A DNA stretch of 64,000 bases from Prunella strophiata (Eukaryota; Chordata; Aves; Passeriformes; Prunellidae). The stretch is taken from assembly GCA_036583965.1 (NCBI GenBank), contig JAZBQD010000019.1:1240001-1304000 (forward strand). The letters are read 5' to 3'. Each line of letters starts with the position of its first letter. The stretch's first letter is position 1. This document shows, piece after piece, positions 22,101 to 33,860 of this stretch. Both the position numbers and the translations under genes were made by a program. The notes below the pieces were generated by a model. The model saw only the letters and a program-made list of their open reading frames with translations. It had not been told where the DNA came from and ran no database searches.

Positions 22101-25100
22101 GCTGGCACAAAGAAAACAATTTTACAGAAGCCACTGACCCCACCCTTTTCTCAGCACTCTGCCAGTGACCCCAGTTTGACCACTGCCCACAAGACATCTT
22201 ACTTGTTCACATCAGACCCAAAATCTTCCAGGAATTCCACTTTTCTCTGTGAGAATGTGATCCTCATTTTGATGGACAAGGCCCCGTGGACAGCCTTGTC
22301 AAAGCAGCTCAGGATGTTCTCCTCATTCTGCTTGAGGTCACCACTGTACTCCATCTCCAGCAGGTTCAGGTACAGTTTGGTGTTTTCCTGTGCAAAGCAG
22401 GCATTAGGAGGTGCACACCTGACCCTCCCAGCAGGTATTTAACTGACTGTTACACACCACAGTTCACCCCATGAACACACACAATGACAGGCAATAAAGG
22501 GATTTTCCTCTCCCTGGGCTGGTTTGTTGCACAAACAGACCAGAAGTGACCAACACCACAAACCCAGGTGCTGCACTTTGCTGGCAGCATCTGAGTGCCA
22601 GATATTCCTGTGCTGAAACCAAACCACCAAACACTGCCCCCACACCAATAACACTGAACACACTGAGAACGTTTAAGATTCTAAAAATTAAAATAAAGGT
22701 GCAAAGCACATTGTGCTTCTGATGGGAAAAGGGTGCAAACTCCCAGGCTCCCAAGCTGGGACCTTGGCAACATCAGTTTAGAGGGACTGTTGTCTCCATG
22801 CAGTAATGGGACATTACATCCAGTTACAACTCCTGTCATCACTGTTGCCATGTTTTACAGAATGCTTCAGAAAGAGAGAAAGACACCAGGGTGGTTTGAG
22901 TTTTGGGTAAGACAGCCTGAGAGGGAACACATACTTTGTCCAGTTCTATGGCTTCTGACAGCACTTTTCTTGCCTTTGGCAGGTTTTTCTGCACTTTGAA
23001 GAGGTGCCTGGCGAGTTTGATGGCATAGAAGGAGGCCTCACTGATGGACTTGGCATTCCTGACAGCATCTTCCAGCAGCTGCTCTGCCTCCTCCATGTTG
23101 CCGTGCCGGCGCTCCAGGCTCACCCTGCGCAGGCGGATCATGGCCAGCCCCAGGATGCACTCCTCAAACGTCTTCAGGATCCTTCTGGCTTCATCAATGT
23201 TGCCTGCAACAGCAGGGAGATGCTTTAGGACTGGGGCAGGTCCCAGAGGTCCCCCAGCAGAGCCCCCCAGGCAGGGCTGCCCTTACCCTGCTGCTCCTCG
23301 AAGGCTGCCCACAGCATGTGCACCATGGGCTTCTTGGGCAGGTGGATGGTGCAGGCCCTGCTGTACACGTGCCTCACGCCCTCGATGCTGTGGTTCTCCA
23401 TGTATTTGGCATACTAGGGTTGGAAACAGAGCAGAGACCAGGCAGGTTAAAGCTTGTATTTGTCTCCAAGAACATGCCAGAACGATAAAATTCTTTTGTT
23501 TAAACCCATTCAGCACCTTTATGGAACCACTAGACTAGTTTCTGTAAGGAAGGACGTAGAGAGGCAACGCAGTTGGCAAATGCAGCAGTCAAATCTGGTT
23601 GCAAGCAGACCATCTCCTAATGCAACAGATATAGTTATAGATGAACAACGTTCCACAGGGTACAAGGGTTAGTCACCAGGTCAAGGTGTGCACCAGCAGA
23701 GCTGTGAGCTGCCTCCCTTACCTTGATCCAGAAGTCCTCATAGAGGGCACATGAAATGACACATCTCTCAAAGAGGACCACGACTCGCTCGTGAGTGCCA
23801 TTCTCTATCTCAAACTCTAAGTACTCTTTCCAGTTTTTCAGCTGAATTTTCTCCAGAGGTTTTACATGAAAGTAAGGCCTCTTGATCTGCAAGAGTCACA
23901 GGATGCAACTGGTGATTACAAACACACCACCAAGGGAGGGTCAAACAATCAACAGCCACACAACCAACACTCAGTCCCTGCCATTTCAGTGATCAGGGCT
24001 CCAGGGACACCACCTCATCTACTCAATCCAGGTTACCCAGGTATGGATCAAGGGATTTACTGCAGTGACATTCCAGGCTCCCAGACATTCCAGAAACCTC
24101 CTTTCCTAGAGAGCTTTTGGAGTGCAAGTGTTTAGAGATGCTGGGGGAAGACCCAAGGCAGCCCAGTGTCAGAGACATTACGGACACACTGGACACTGCT
24201 CACACCCATCCAGCCAAGTGAAGTGCTCACTGTGGGACACCCAGCCCACAAATTCAACTCAGAATGTGGTTGAGAATCATGACAAGGAAAGACAGAGCAC
24301 TGAACTGGACTTCCCATCAAATATTTACACCAATCTGGTTACAGTAAGACCACAAATTTAGCACCTTTGTGTTGTTACTGGGGCTGCAAGAGGGGCTGGG
24401 TGGGACAGAGCTCAGCACAGAAAATTAAATATTGCTCTGATAAATTGAAATTGCTTTGTCTGGCATCCTGCCAGAGATCCTTTGCTTTTGCTCACCATCT
24501 TTATTGCATTTGATTATCTCTCTCCTGTGCTGCAATTTCCTCTCAGATCCCAACCCATACAAATGGATGAAGAACTTACAGTAATTAAGGAGAATCCAAT
24601 TCTTCAAAGTCACCTGAAATTCAAAGCCAATCCCTCCCTTCATGCTCCTCACTGATCTCTGGTGTGGAACCCAACACTCTGGGGCCATTCTGCCCAGCTC
24701 ACAGTCCCATTCCAGCTGGAGACAGCTCTCAGGAATCCCCAGCCCTGGGTGGGATCTGTGCCCAGCCACCTCACAGCTGTCCTTCATGGACAGGCTGAAC
24801 TCCGCCCGTGCAGCTCCCCCACCCCTCGGGGCTGCAGAGCAGACACTGGGGGCAGCAAGAGCACACTGTGGCCAGCAGCAAGGGGACACTCAGTTCCCCA
24901 CACCTTTCCTGCCCAGTGCCCACAGCTCCAGTGCTCTCCCAAGTCCCAGACTGGCAGCTTAAGGCTTTCCAAGGCAGGAATCTGGGACACTCTGCCTGCT
25001 CTGCTCCCTCCTGCCAGGGGTCACTGGTACAGAGCTCACTGACAATGGTTCCTCACTCTGCTTGGGAGCTCCTGGGCTGTTGAGGAACCTGGCCCAGTCC

Positions 25101-28100
25101 ACCCAGTGCAGTCAATCACCAGTTCTGGCATCACCCAACCCAGTAAAGAGTCTCTGGAAATCTGTCCCAGCTGGGTAACACAGTGGACTCTTTAGGATAA
25201 GAAGTTAATTTAAAACAAGGACCATGTTTGCCAGGAAGAAAAGTATCAAGACCAAGAATGAAAACCTCCTGTTGTTTTTTCAAATGGAATCCAACCTAAC
25301 TCAACAGCAAAAGCTGTATATTTGCAGTGATCAAATTATTAGTTTAATTAATTACTTTTAATACATTATACATAGGAGGTCCGAAACAAAAGCTACCTGA
25401 TTAAGTGTGCAATGTTCCAATACAAAACCACAGGAATTTCATTCTTCTCTGAGCACAGGCTTACCTCTCAAAGGGAATCCCCTCCATCCCCTCATGCCTT
25501 TGCACCACCCCAGGGCATGAGCAGCACTAACTCCCAGGACTCACTGGCTTAGCAAACACTACAGCACCTTGCCTCTCTCCAGGCACTGCTCTGAGATCTT
25601 TACATCACCAGGTGACTCTTCACAGGAAAAAGGGCAGAGAAGTGAAACTGTTCCAGCTTTGAGTCTCTGTTCAATCCCCTCCCAGCAGTTTAAGTGAAGG
25701 CTGTTTCACAGAATTCCCAGCTCCCTGTCCTGTTCCCAGACCCCTTGCTGGTGCTGCCTCAGACAAACCCCACTTACCGCTTCCTCAAACGTCCACCTCT
25801 TACTGACTTCGTGCTCGTTGTGGTTAAATATCTCCTGATGGATCTCAATGATTCTGTGCCTCATGTTCTCTATCTCAGTGATTAGCTAGAAGGGAACATC
25901 AGAAAATGTAACACAAGCAGATACAGCATCACCTTTGTAACTGCCTCCTGTGCCAGTGACGTGCATGGATTCTCCCTGAGCAGCCAGGGCAGGGCTGGGA
26001 CACTGCCTGAGGGAGCCCTGGGCCTTAGCACACACAGCTGAACTGGTTTTTATCCTATGCTAAAGCTGATTGGAGATTAAGGATGGATTTGGATCCAAGT
26101 CAGCCCCAGTTTCAGTGTGTCTGTGTTTTCACCATCAGCAATTCCTTTGGACAGCTCCAGGCATTCCTAGGCCTGTAACAGTCTGAACCTGCCCAGGCCA
26201 CTGCTGATGAGGAGCTTTCTTAGACCACAGATCCCAATCTGCTGACCTGGAATAATTACTATTTGTTCCTAAAGTTTTGTACACCACTTCTTTAATTTTC
26301 TAGCTTATTTCTTTAACATCTCTGCCAGCACTGAAGGGGGCTGTCCTGTTACCACATGAGCCACAGGGCAGTGATGTGCAGGAGCTCTCTGGGCACAGCT
26401 CAAGTGGCTGCAGTGGAACCCCTGCCTCAGAGAAGGACAGGGTGCCAGTGCCCACCCCGTGCAGGTACCTTGGCAGGTCATTGATGTCCTTGGTGCCACA
26501 GGGTACTGATAGGTAGGAGCTCTCTGGGCACAGCTCAGGTGGGTGCAGTGGAAGCCCTGCCCAGCCCCAGGGAGGGCGGAGGTGTCTGTGCCCACCCCAT
26601 GCAGGTACCTTGGTGGGTCAGTGATATCCTTGGTGCTGTGCAGGAGCTCTCTGGGCACTGCCCAGCCACGGCAGAGTGAGCTGGTGCAGTAGAAGCCCTG
26701 CCCAGCCCCAGGGAAGGGCAGAGGTGCCCATGACCACCCCATGCAGGTGCCTTGGCAGGGTCGGTGATGTCCCTTGGTGCCACAGGGCACTGCTGTGCAG
26801 GAGCTCTCTGGGCACAGCCCAGCCACAGCAGAGTGAGCTGGTGCAGTGGAAGCCCTGCCCAGCCCCAGAAGGAGGTGGTGGTACTCTGTGCAGGCACTGC
26901 TGTGCAGGAGTTCTCTGGGCACTGCCCAGCCCCAGCAGAGTGAGCTGGTGCAGTGGAAGCCCTGCCCAGCCCCAGAAGGAGATGGTGGTACTCTGTGCAG
27001 GCACTGCTGTGCAGGAGTTCTCTGGGCACTGCCCAGCCCCAGCAGAGTGAGCTGGTGCAGTGGAAGCCCTGCCCAGCCCCAGAAGGAGAGGTGGCACTCT
27101 GCAGGTACCTTGGCGGGGTCGGTGATGTCCTCGGTGCCGCAGGGCAGCTCGTCCCCGTCCTCGCCGCTGTGGCCGCTGGCGGCCGCCAGCTCCCGGCGCA
27201 GCTGCACAAACTGCTCCGTGGTCAGGAAGTCTCGGGGCAGGTTGTTCTGGATGTGCTCTTTAAACCTAACAACAGCCACAAAGAGGCACTGCAAAGGGGC
27301 TCTTTCACACTGCACTGCTGCCCAACAGGGCACAACTGCAAACCCCAGGGGGTTCTGCTTTGCTTCATGGCCCCTGAGTGACACTGAGCGCTGCCAGCTC
27401 ACACCAGAACTGCCAGCACCCATCACCCTCACAAGTACCACGTGCCAAAGGGACAGAGATGGCAAAGGACAAAATCAGCTATAAAGGAAATACTTTACTT
27501 CCCACACCAAGAGATCTGGGCAAGACTGTATGCAATTTAACTGAGGTTGCTGCTCAAGTCTCCCTACCAGTGCAGAATTCCACTATCTAAAACTTAACCA
27601 GGATTCCTCCTTAGTCAGTTAAATTGGTGCTTCACCACACATGGGCATTGCATGAGTATTAAAATACAAAACTGCTCATTCTGATCTCTCAAAGACATCC
27701 TCTCTTCCTCCCCACACTTCCAAGGTCTGTCCTTATTCCACAACAAAACCTCTGAATTGACCTAAAACCAAATTCCTCAAATGTCCATCAATACTTTAAA
27801 GCAATCAGTCCAGCTGCCTGAGGATGTAAGTAAATAACTCCATGAAACTGTTCCAAGTGTCCTGTGCTGAGTATTTGCAGCTCTCCCATGGCATTAACTC
27901 CCTGCTTTCCCTTTACCTCTGGAAGTGATGGCTGTAGAGCTGCGTTGGGATTCCCAGGATGCGGTCATAGATGGATGTAACTTCCCTTAGGTTTCCCTGG
28001 TCATTTTCCCAGTTTATATACATTTCCCAGAGTCTGTCAGAACGGAAATCTGTCCCAGCAGCCAGCACTGCGTGTTCATAGGCTCTGGAAAAGGAAAGGT

Positions 28101-30407
28101 TTTACACTGGTTTCTGGATGCCAGGACAGAACAAGGAAGGAAAGTCCTGGCTCTTATTAAAGGTTATGAGCAACCTCATTTACTTGAAACTAGACTTATA
28201 TTAATTATTTACTTTCTTCAAAGTGTTTTCCAGATATCCACAGAAAGGTGTCTAGAGATTCTGAAAGCTCACTGCTCATTTTTTGCCTCCGGGACTTCCA
28301 CAACAGAACAAATACAGGCAACAGCAAAAGCCACTGGCAGGAACATAAGATATTAGGAAAATACACAACCTTTGCCACTCTTGTCATGTACAGACTCCAA
28401 ACTCACCAGTGAGCAGTGTAACACCCAAGAGCTGTGCAGCAATTCTGCAGCTTGTTTCAGATCCAATTCCAGTGCAATTAAGCCTTCTGATCAAACTCTA
28501 GCCTAATCCCTTTAACCAGGTCCACTGCCAGCCACAGCGAGCAGACACATCCTAGCCATACCCTGGAAACCCCAAGGAATTAAATTCCAGGATTCCAAAT
28601 GCTGCACCAAGTATTTCTTAACATCCAGTCTGAAGCTCTCAAGCCACACCTTTTTCCCCTTGTACCACACTGTACTGTCTCCCCATTCTTACAGAATTTG
28701 GCTCCATCATCTCTTAATTTAAAAATCCTTAAAGTGACACCAGGCTGTTATGAATTTGCCCCTTGTCTTAAAAGCACAATAACCTGATCCCAATGGTGTG
28801 CATGGGTATCAGGCTGCTCCCAACTCACCCCCTGATGGTACTATTAGTTTCAGGATCAGCAGGGTCCAAGGTCTCCTTTAGGAAGTTTATATAATGTATC
28901 CAAAGATCAACACTAAGAGGAATTGCCTGAAGCCCTCGGCGATAGACCTATGAAGAGAACATGAACTGTACTTCAAATCCTTAATGGGGTCCTAAGAGAG
29001 AGGCAACACTGTGTTATCCGGTGAACCTTAGAAATACTAATTACTGGAATTTTGTTTAAATAATCTACCATTACCATTCGGGTGGAGGTTGGATAGAACA
29101 TGGCAATGTTCTGATCTCCACGTGCAGAGTCTTGATCTTCAAAGCGCAGCGGTCCCTGCATTCTGACCAGGTTGTGTGGGCAGGCTTTGGGGTACAGACC
29201 ATAGGGCACAGACCCATTAGAGCATCATTGACAGCGTCTGACCAAAAATGCAATAAGATGGAGCAATTGTGACCAGCAAACCAACTATTATTGTTTTGAA
29301 AATGAGTAATAAATGGAAGTGACAGAAAAGCCCTGCCCTACTTGTTAAGCTGCAGTGTAATACAGAGGCTTGCACTGCAAAGCTTGACAAACTGTAGAGG
29401 TTTAACGCACCTGCCAACAAAGAGAGAGAATATTAGCTCCAAATGCCACAGCTGTGACACGTGCAAACACGTCCCTCGAGCCCTGGCCGTGCAGGGCAGG
29501 CACTGGCAGCCCAATGACTCGCAGTGGGACAGTCATTGTTGGCTTTGGGACTGGTGGCAGCGCTGGCCCCGGGCCCTACGTACCTCGTCTGACTGCTTGA
29601 CGTTGTCGTGGCGCTTCTCCAGGTCCGCGTACTTCTTCCAGTACCCATAGCAGTAGGGGTAGTGTGAGAAAAACCTGTCAAAGGCTTTCCTGGCTGCTGG
29701 CAAGTGGTTCTGGGGGAACACAGAGCGAGCACAATCAGTGCTTCCCTTAGCAACACCCTCAGGTTATTTTAAATACAATTATTAACACTGTGTTAGAAAT
29801 GCCTGGTGTTATTTTGGCATTGACAACCTGGGCTACTGGAAGGTGTCCCTGCACATGGCAGGGGGATGGAACTGGATGAGCTTTTTAAGGTCACTTCCAA
29901 CCCAAATGCTGGCATTTTATGATTAAATGACAGCAGTGGCAGGGACAGCTGCCTTAAATCAGCATCTGTGACAGCTTGATGTCCATTCTACATTTGCCAC
30001 TGGAATTCCACAACTTTAGTTTTGTTTATTTATTTATTTATTTTGGGGAGACTGAGGAGAAAGGGGCAGGTACTAACCTCCTGCTCTACATACTGCAGTA
30101 GATAAACCCATCCTGTGAAATCCTGCGGATTGTCCTCTACTACTTTCCAAAACTTGTCAAAATCCGGAGGGAAGTCAGCCTCGATATCTGTGGTCTGTAA
30201 GCTCTCAATGTTTGGGATTTCGCTCTCCTGCGTGTTGTCCTCGTTGAGGTCCGGGGAGCTGTCCGGGGACTGCTCCATCTCGGTGACACTCATGATCTCG
30301 GTGCTGAAGTCCATGTGCTGCTCCTCGGCCGCGCTCTCGGCGCCGGGCTCGGCGCTCGCGTTGCCCACAGTCGGCTGCTCCTCCTCGGTGCTCTCGGCGT
30401 TCTCCAT
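19065..30407 (-). CDS. PRPF39: PRPF39, U1 snRNP-associated splicing factor
   Basis: Thirteen coding exons, listed separately, splice with consistent phases to 2001 bp, 666 aa (human 669). Nuclear alternative-splicing factor built of HAT (half-a-TPR) helical repeats; it dimerises and links U1 snRNP to the 5' splice site (family knowledge). Visible: an acidic N-terminus ([11 protein letters not shown]), the HAT core starting [76 protein letters not shown], and the Tyr/Asn/Gln-rich tail [10 protein letters not shown]. The start is the first ATG of exon 2, after a noncoding CpG-island exon. One intron hosts a C/D snoRNA and another a minisatellite that copied an exon end. All exons are intact. 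Confidence 0.97.
19280..19560 (-). mobile_element. CR1 fragment in PRPF39 last intron
   Basis: GCCATGCCCATTCCCTGGGG, GGAAGAAGCTTTCCCTGACC and CCTGAGCCTCCCTGGCCCAG; reverse of the subfamily at 14292-14520. Left border uncertain. Confidence 0.6.
19738..19842 (+). mobile_element. CR1 3' fragment
   Basis: GGATTTAAAGCACATGGATG then CTGGATGGTCTTAGAGGCC and a TTCCAACCTCAACGATTCTA tail. Confidence 0.75.
20185..20305 (-). CDS. PRPF39: PRPF39 exon 13
   Basis: Encodes [20 protein letters not shown] to [11 protein letters not shown]; acceptor CTTGCAG, donor GTACTG. Confidence 0.94.
20578..20690 (+). mobile_element. CR1 3' fragment
   Basis: CCCTGGAAGTGTTCAAGGCC to AGGTCCCTTCCAATGCAAAC and an ATTCTGTG tail. 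Confidence 0.78.
20872..20946 (-). CDS. PRPF39: PRPF39 exon 12
   Basis: Encodes [20 protein letters not shown] and RRAEN; acceptor CCCCAG, donor GTACGG. Confidence 0.93.
22203..22387 (-). CDS. PRPF39: PRPF39 exon 11
   Basis: Encodes [20 protein letters not shown] to [15 protein letters not shown]; acceptor GCACAG, donor GTAAGA. Confidence 0.94.
22765..22850 (-). ncRNA. SNORD127: Box C/D snoRNA in PRPF39 intron (probably SNORD127)
   Basis: Read on the minus strand, the 86-nt element has an 8-bp perfect terminal stem (TGGCAACA with TGTTGCCA). It encloses box C GTGATGA (plus 22836-22842) and box D CTGA (plus 22773-22776), each directly beside the stem. It lies in the PRPF39 intron between 22387 and 22935, in the sense of the host gene, as expected for an intron-processed snoRNA. 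SNORD127 is known to be hosted by PRPF39 in mammals, so the name rests on box structure and position, not on an alignment. The guide target was not assigned. Confidence 0.85.
22935..23203 (-). CDS. PRPF39: PRPF39 exon 10
   Basis: Encodes [20 protein letters not shown] through [14 protein letters not shown]; acceptor TTTGCAG equivalent GTTGCAG, donor GTATGT. The snoRNA lies in the next intron, 85 bp after this exon. Confidence 0.95.
23287..23413 (-). CDS. PRPF39: PRPF39 exon 9
   Basis: Encodes [20 protein letters not shown] and [13 protein letters not shown]; acceptor ACCCTAG, donor GTAAGG. Confidence 0.95.
23722..23886 (-). CDS. PRPF39: PRPF39 exon 8
   Basis: 55 codons: [20 protein letters not shown] to [10 protein letters not shown]; acceptor CTTGCAG, donor GTAAGG. 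Confidence 0.96.
25778..25885 (-). CDS. PRPF39: PRPF39 exon 7
   Basis: 36 codons: [20 protein letters not shown] to SKRWTFEEA; acceptor CTTCTAG, donor GTAAGT. Confidence 0.95.
26350..27108. repeat. Intronic minisatellite copied from PRPF39 exon 6 end
   Basis: Three copies of the last ~39 exon bases with the splice donor occur at about 26465, 26603 and 26746 (CAGGTACCTTGGCAGG-type), before the true donor at 27104. Between them, ~108-bp units (GAGTGAGCTGGTGCAGTGGA...) repeat at about 26661, 26829, 26937 and 27046. The array therefore consists of exon end plus adjoining intron. The open minus-strand frames across it are not coding. Confidence 0.88.
27109..27265 (-). CDS. PRPF39: PRPF39 exon 6
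   Basis: Encodes [20 protein letters not shown] to [11 protein letters not shown]; acceptor TTGTTAG, donor AAG|GTACCT. Its last 39 bases and donor are the template of the intronic repeat at 26460-27100. Confidence 0.95.
27917..28084 (-). CDS. PRPF39: PRPF39 exon 5
   Basis: Encodes [20 protein letters not shown] to [12 protein letters not shown]; acceptor TTTCCAG, donor GTAAAG. Confidence 0.95.
28829..28947 (-). CDS. PRPF39: PRPF39 exon 4
   Basis: Encodes [20 protein letters not shown] and [19 protein letters not shown]; acceptor TTCATAG, donor GTGAGT. Confidence 0.95.
29584..29709 (-). CDS. PRPF39: PRPF39 exon 3
   Basis: 42 codons: [20 protein letters not shown] to NVKQSDE; acceptor CCCCCAG, donor GTACGT. 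Confidence 0.95.
29815..29925 (+). mobile_element. CR1 3' fragment in PRPF39 intron
   Basis: GGAAGGTGTCCCTGCACATG to AAGGTCACTTCCAACCCAAA and a TTTTATGATT tail. Confidence 0.72.
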
Positions 30408-30429
30408 GGCAGCGCTGTGCGACGGGATC
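30078..30429 (-). CDS. PRPF39: PRPF39 exon 2 with start codon
   Basis: ATG at 30405-30407 with 22 bases of 5'UTR in the exon. Encodes the acidic N-terminus to [11 protein letters not shown]; donor GAG|GTTAGT. Confidence 0.92.
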
Positions 30430-30719
30430 CTGGGGAACGGCACCACTCAGTACCCCTGGGGCTGTGATTGGCAGCTCACAGTGCCAGGGGCCCCAGGCAT
30501 CCCTGTGTTTCACCACAACCCCACGACACCTGCCTCTCTCATCAGCCTTGTTCAACAATAAAAAATATTAACAGCACTCACAGATTTCCACATCTGAACA
30601 TATAAATCATGGTGGGTTTCTAAAAACCTATCACAGGGAGCTACCGAGGTATAAAAGTGAATCACTGCAGTTTTCCTGTAGGAGTCCAGTGGAGGTTTAT
30701 TCTAAATAAAGAATTACAT

Positions 30720-30815
30720 AGAAACATTCAGGCTGGAAAAGCTGTCTGAGACCATCAGGTCCAAGTTAGTCCAGCAGTGTCAAGGCCACCATGGACCCAT
30801 GTCCCTACATTCATT
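30720..30815 (-). mobile_element. CR1 3' fragment
   Basis: ACATAGAAACATTCAGGCTGG followed by GACCATCAGGTCCAAGTTAG; a more diverged copy. Confidence 0.6.
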
Positions 30816-31694
30816 CAATTTCCCTACTCAGTACAAGTCAGTAAATTCTTTGTGAAATAAATAGGTGTTAAAGGTGCCCTCAACACCAGGCTAAAGCAAA
30901 GACAAGAATTCCTGTCAGCACCAACTCAGTCCCCATTAGCGATGCCCAAACACACCCATCAGCCCCAGAGTGGCACAGAAATGCTCTGGCAGCCCCTGAC
31001 CTGCAGCCCCTCACTCCCACCCACACCCAGTGCCAGGCGCTTCCTCCCGGCCCTTGGGACAGACTCTGCTCCCTCCCACTCTTCCTTTGATGTCCCTGCC
31101 AAGAGCCACTGCCTGGCCCTGCCCTGCTGTGCCAGCGCCAGGCCAGCCTGACCTGGCTGGGTGCCACCCAGCCTCGGCTGATCCCGGCCTGCTCCACGCC
31201 CCTGATGGCTCAGGGACCCCAGGAACACCACCCTGCAGGACACAACAGCTCCCAGCTGGAGTCCAGCTGGGGTGAAGGGCAGTGTTGGACTGTCATCCTC
31301 ACATGCTGCACTGCACTGCTGGCTCCTCCTGTGCTCTCCTCAGAGCAGGTGGCAAATGCATTTGGGATTTAAAACAGGAAGCACAAGTCCCCAGCCCAGA
31401 ACTCTCCAGAGTTCTTTCACACCAAAAACCTAAGAGACAACACCCAGACCACTGCTTTCACTTCAACAAGGACATGGACAAGACACCACCACATACTGGG
31501 GTGAAGTTCTTGCCAGAAAAGGAAAAATCTCTCTCCCTTATCTTCAGCAGCTTCAGCTCCTGGGATAACAGTTCATGTTTTCCCAGGAGTTCACCAAGCC
31601 AAGGAACTTTGGCACAATGTTCAAGAGTCCATGTGGTCTACCCTGCAAGTTTTCTAATAACTGCTTTTCAAAGTGTTTCTGTTCTCCACCATTA

Positions 31695-31815
31695 GGCAGC
31701 CAGGGGCTTGGAGCAGCCTGGGGTAATGAAAGGTGTCCCTGCTCACGGCAGGGGGTGGAACTGGACGGGCTTTGAAGTGTCTTCCAACCCAAACCATTCT
31801 GTGACTCCACGATTT
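31695..31815 (+). mobile_element. CR1 3' fragment in PRPF39 intron 1
   Basis: CAGCCTGGGGTAATGAAAGG to CTTCCAACCCAAACCATTC and a TGTGACTCCACGATT tail. Confidence 0.78.
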
Positions 31816-32059
31816 TGAGAAAAAAACCTCATTTGTAACATTCAGTTATACATTAAGTATCAAAGAGTATCACTGTGCCTTTCCTGCCAGTGCAACAGGC
31901 AGAGAGATCTGAATCACTCAAAGGCTGCTGCACTTCAGAGGGTGCCTCGTGCAGGCACTAAAATCGAGGGGTAAGAGGAGGAAGTGACACAAACTGCAGC
32001 CACAGCACTAGAAAAAAATAGTTTAAAGGCTATGTACAGCTCTAAAATTTGACCTACCA

Positions 32060-32325
32060 GTGACAGAGGTGACTAGTGATGGGACAAGAGGAAATGGCTT
32101 CAAATTGCACCAGAGAGGTTCATGATGGATACTGGGGAAATTTCTTCATGGAAAGGCTCTCCAGCCCTGGCACAGCTGCCCAGGGCAGTGCTGGAGTCCC
32201 CATCCCTGGGAAGGATTTTTTTTTAATCCCTGGAGGGATTTAAAGCCCTGTGGACGTGGCACTTGGGGACACGGGAGAATGGCTGGACTTAATGATCAGC
32301 CCTAATGATTCCATGGATTCTGTCA
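32060..32325 (+). mobile_element. CR1 3' half in PRPF39 intron 1
   Basis: GGGACAAGAGGAAATGGCTT, TTTCTTCATGGAAAGGCTC and TGGAGTCCCCATCCCTGGG are in canonical CR1 order, ending ATTCCATGGATTCTG. Confidence 0.8.
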
Positions 32326-33074
32326 TCGTTAGAAATGCAGTAATTCACGACCTAAACTCATTCTGATGTTTAACAGATGTTTTCTCCTTCGAGCTGATTC
32401 AGAAGACATATTCCATCTTAAAAAAAAAACAGCTCTCCAAATCCAGCCGTCTTCAGATTAGGAGGGAAAAAAGAATGAGGAAGAAGCTGTAGGGACGGGC
32501 ACACAAGCTCTGAGCTTGTGAAAACCCACAAGGATCGGCACACGTGGCTTCAAACTGAAACCAAGTCTGTCTGACAGCTCTTCCAGCCAAACGCCTTCCA
32601 GTCTGATCCCTGGCATATCCCAAAATCTGCTAGCAATCCATGGTTTAAACCAGCCAGTGCAACAGGCTACGAAAGTCCAGCGGTGGGGCACAGCAGGGAA
32701 ACTTAATTCCGGGGTTTTCACCTTAATTCCGGGAGTTTTCATTTAAATTCCAAAGGGTTTGACATCACACAGGCTAAACAAGTGAATCAGAGTATCAGAC
32801 AGCTACACACACACTGGTATTAAATAATTGATGCCAACGTGTATTATTCAGCCTATTAACAGCAAAAGACTGCTGTACACAAAACTGCCGCTCATAAACG
32901 TGAATGAACGAATGGAAAACAAACAGGGAAACTGCGGAGGGGCAGGAATGCGGAGCCTTATCTGAGCTCTGCCCAGAACGCTCCATTCACACCCTGATAA
33001 GGCGCTGCCGGATCCACCCGGGGCAGGGCCGGCGCTGCCCGGGCCCAGCGCGGCTGTGCCGGGATTAGGTTTGA

Positions 33075-33350
33075 ATCACGGAATCATTTACTGGAAAAGC
33101 CCTTCAAGGCCATCGAGTCCCAGCCGTGCCCGATCCCCACCTCGCCGCCAGCCCAGAGCTCTGAGTGCCACCTCCAGGAATTCCTTGGGCACCTCCAGGG
33201 ATGGGCACTCCAAACCTCACTGGGCAGCCCCGGCCAAGGCCTGAGCACCCTTTCCATGGGGAAATTCCGGCCGATGTCCAACCTGAGCTCCCCTGGCCCA
33301 GCCTGAGGCCGTTCCCTCTCCACCAGGGCCTCTCGGGGCCCAGTCTGAGC
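33075..33350 (-). mobile_element. CR1 fragment beside the PRPF39 CpG island
   Basis: AATCACGGAATCATTTACTGG, GAGTCCCAGCCGTGCCCGA and CCCTTTCCATGGGGAAATTC segments. It ends where the CpG island begins. Confidence 0.75.
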
Positions 33351-33354
33351 AATA

Positions 33355-33860
33355 ACGTCACAAACCGCGCGGCGCGGAGCGGCTCCGCGCGGGCCCGTTA
33401 CTCGCCCCGCGGCCGTTCAACGCAGAAAACGGGGACACAAGGATACAACAGGGATACCGGGATACACCCCCAGGGCAGAGTTCACCTCTCGGGCAGCACC
33501 GAGGCCCAGCAGCGGCCGCGGGTGACGACGGGGCCGACACGGCGCTCGGAGCGCCCCGCGCGCGGCCCAGCCCGGCCCCCGCCCGCCTCGGCCTCCCGGC
33601 CCAGCTGTCCCTCGGCCCCGCCGCTCCAGGGCGCTGCCGGAGCGCCCCGCTCTCCTCCCCCCGGCCCCGTGCCGCCGCAGCCCCCGCCGCGGGCCGGTAC
33701 CTGCCGAGGCCGCCACAGCCGGGGCCGCCACAGCCGCCGCCGCCTCGCCCGGGCCTCACGCACCGCGCACCGCGCACGCGCACAGCGCCCCGCGCGCGCG
33801 CACCGCCCGCGCGCCCGCCTGCCCCCGCGCGTGCGCACCGGCCGCCCCCAGCGCCCGCCC
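33355..33860 (-). promoter_or_regulatory. PRPF39 CpG-island promoter
   Basis: Dense CpG, with GCGCACGCGCACAGCGCCCC and GCGCGCGCGCACCGCCCGCG runs, ending abruptly near 33860. No TATA box. Lies about 1.2 kb after the TOGARAM1 poly(A) signal, so the promoter serves PRPF39 only. Confidence 0.75.
33701..33760 (-). other. PRPF39: PRPF39 noncoding exon 1 (approximate 5' end)
   Basis: The minus strand reads GCCTCGGCAG|GTACCG, a strong donor at the CpG-island edge. It would join the 5'UTR acceptor CCCCAG before 30429. The transcription start was not determined. Confidence 0.55.

Noticed and set aside
26305..27465. A 386-codon minus-strand frame joined to PRPF39 exon 6
   Set aside because: Only the exon-6 part is conserved; the rest reads the intronic minisatellite. 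The GTACCT donor and the next exon give the family sequence.
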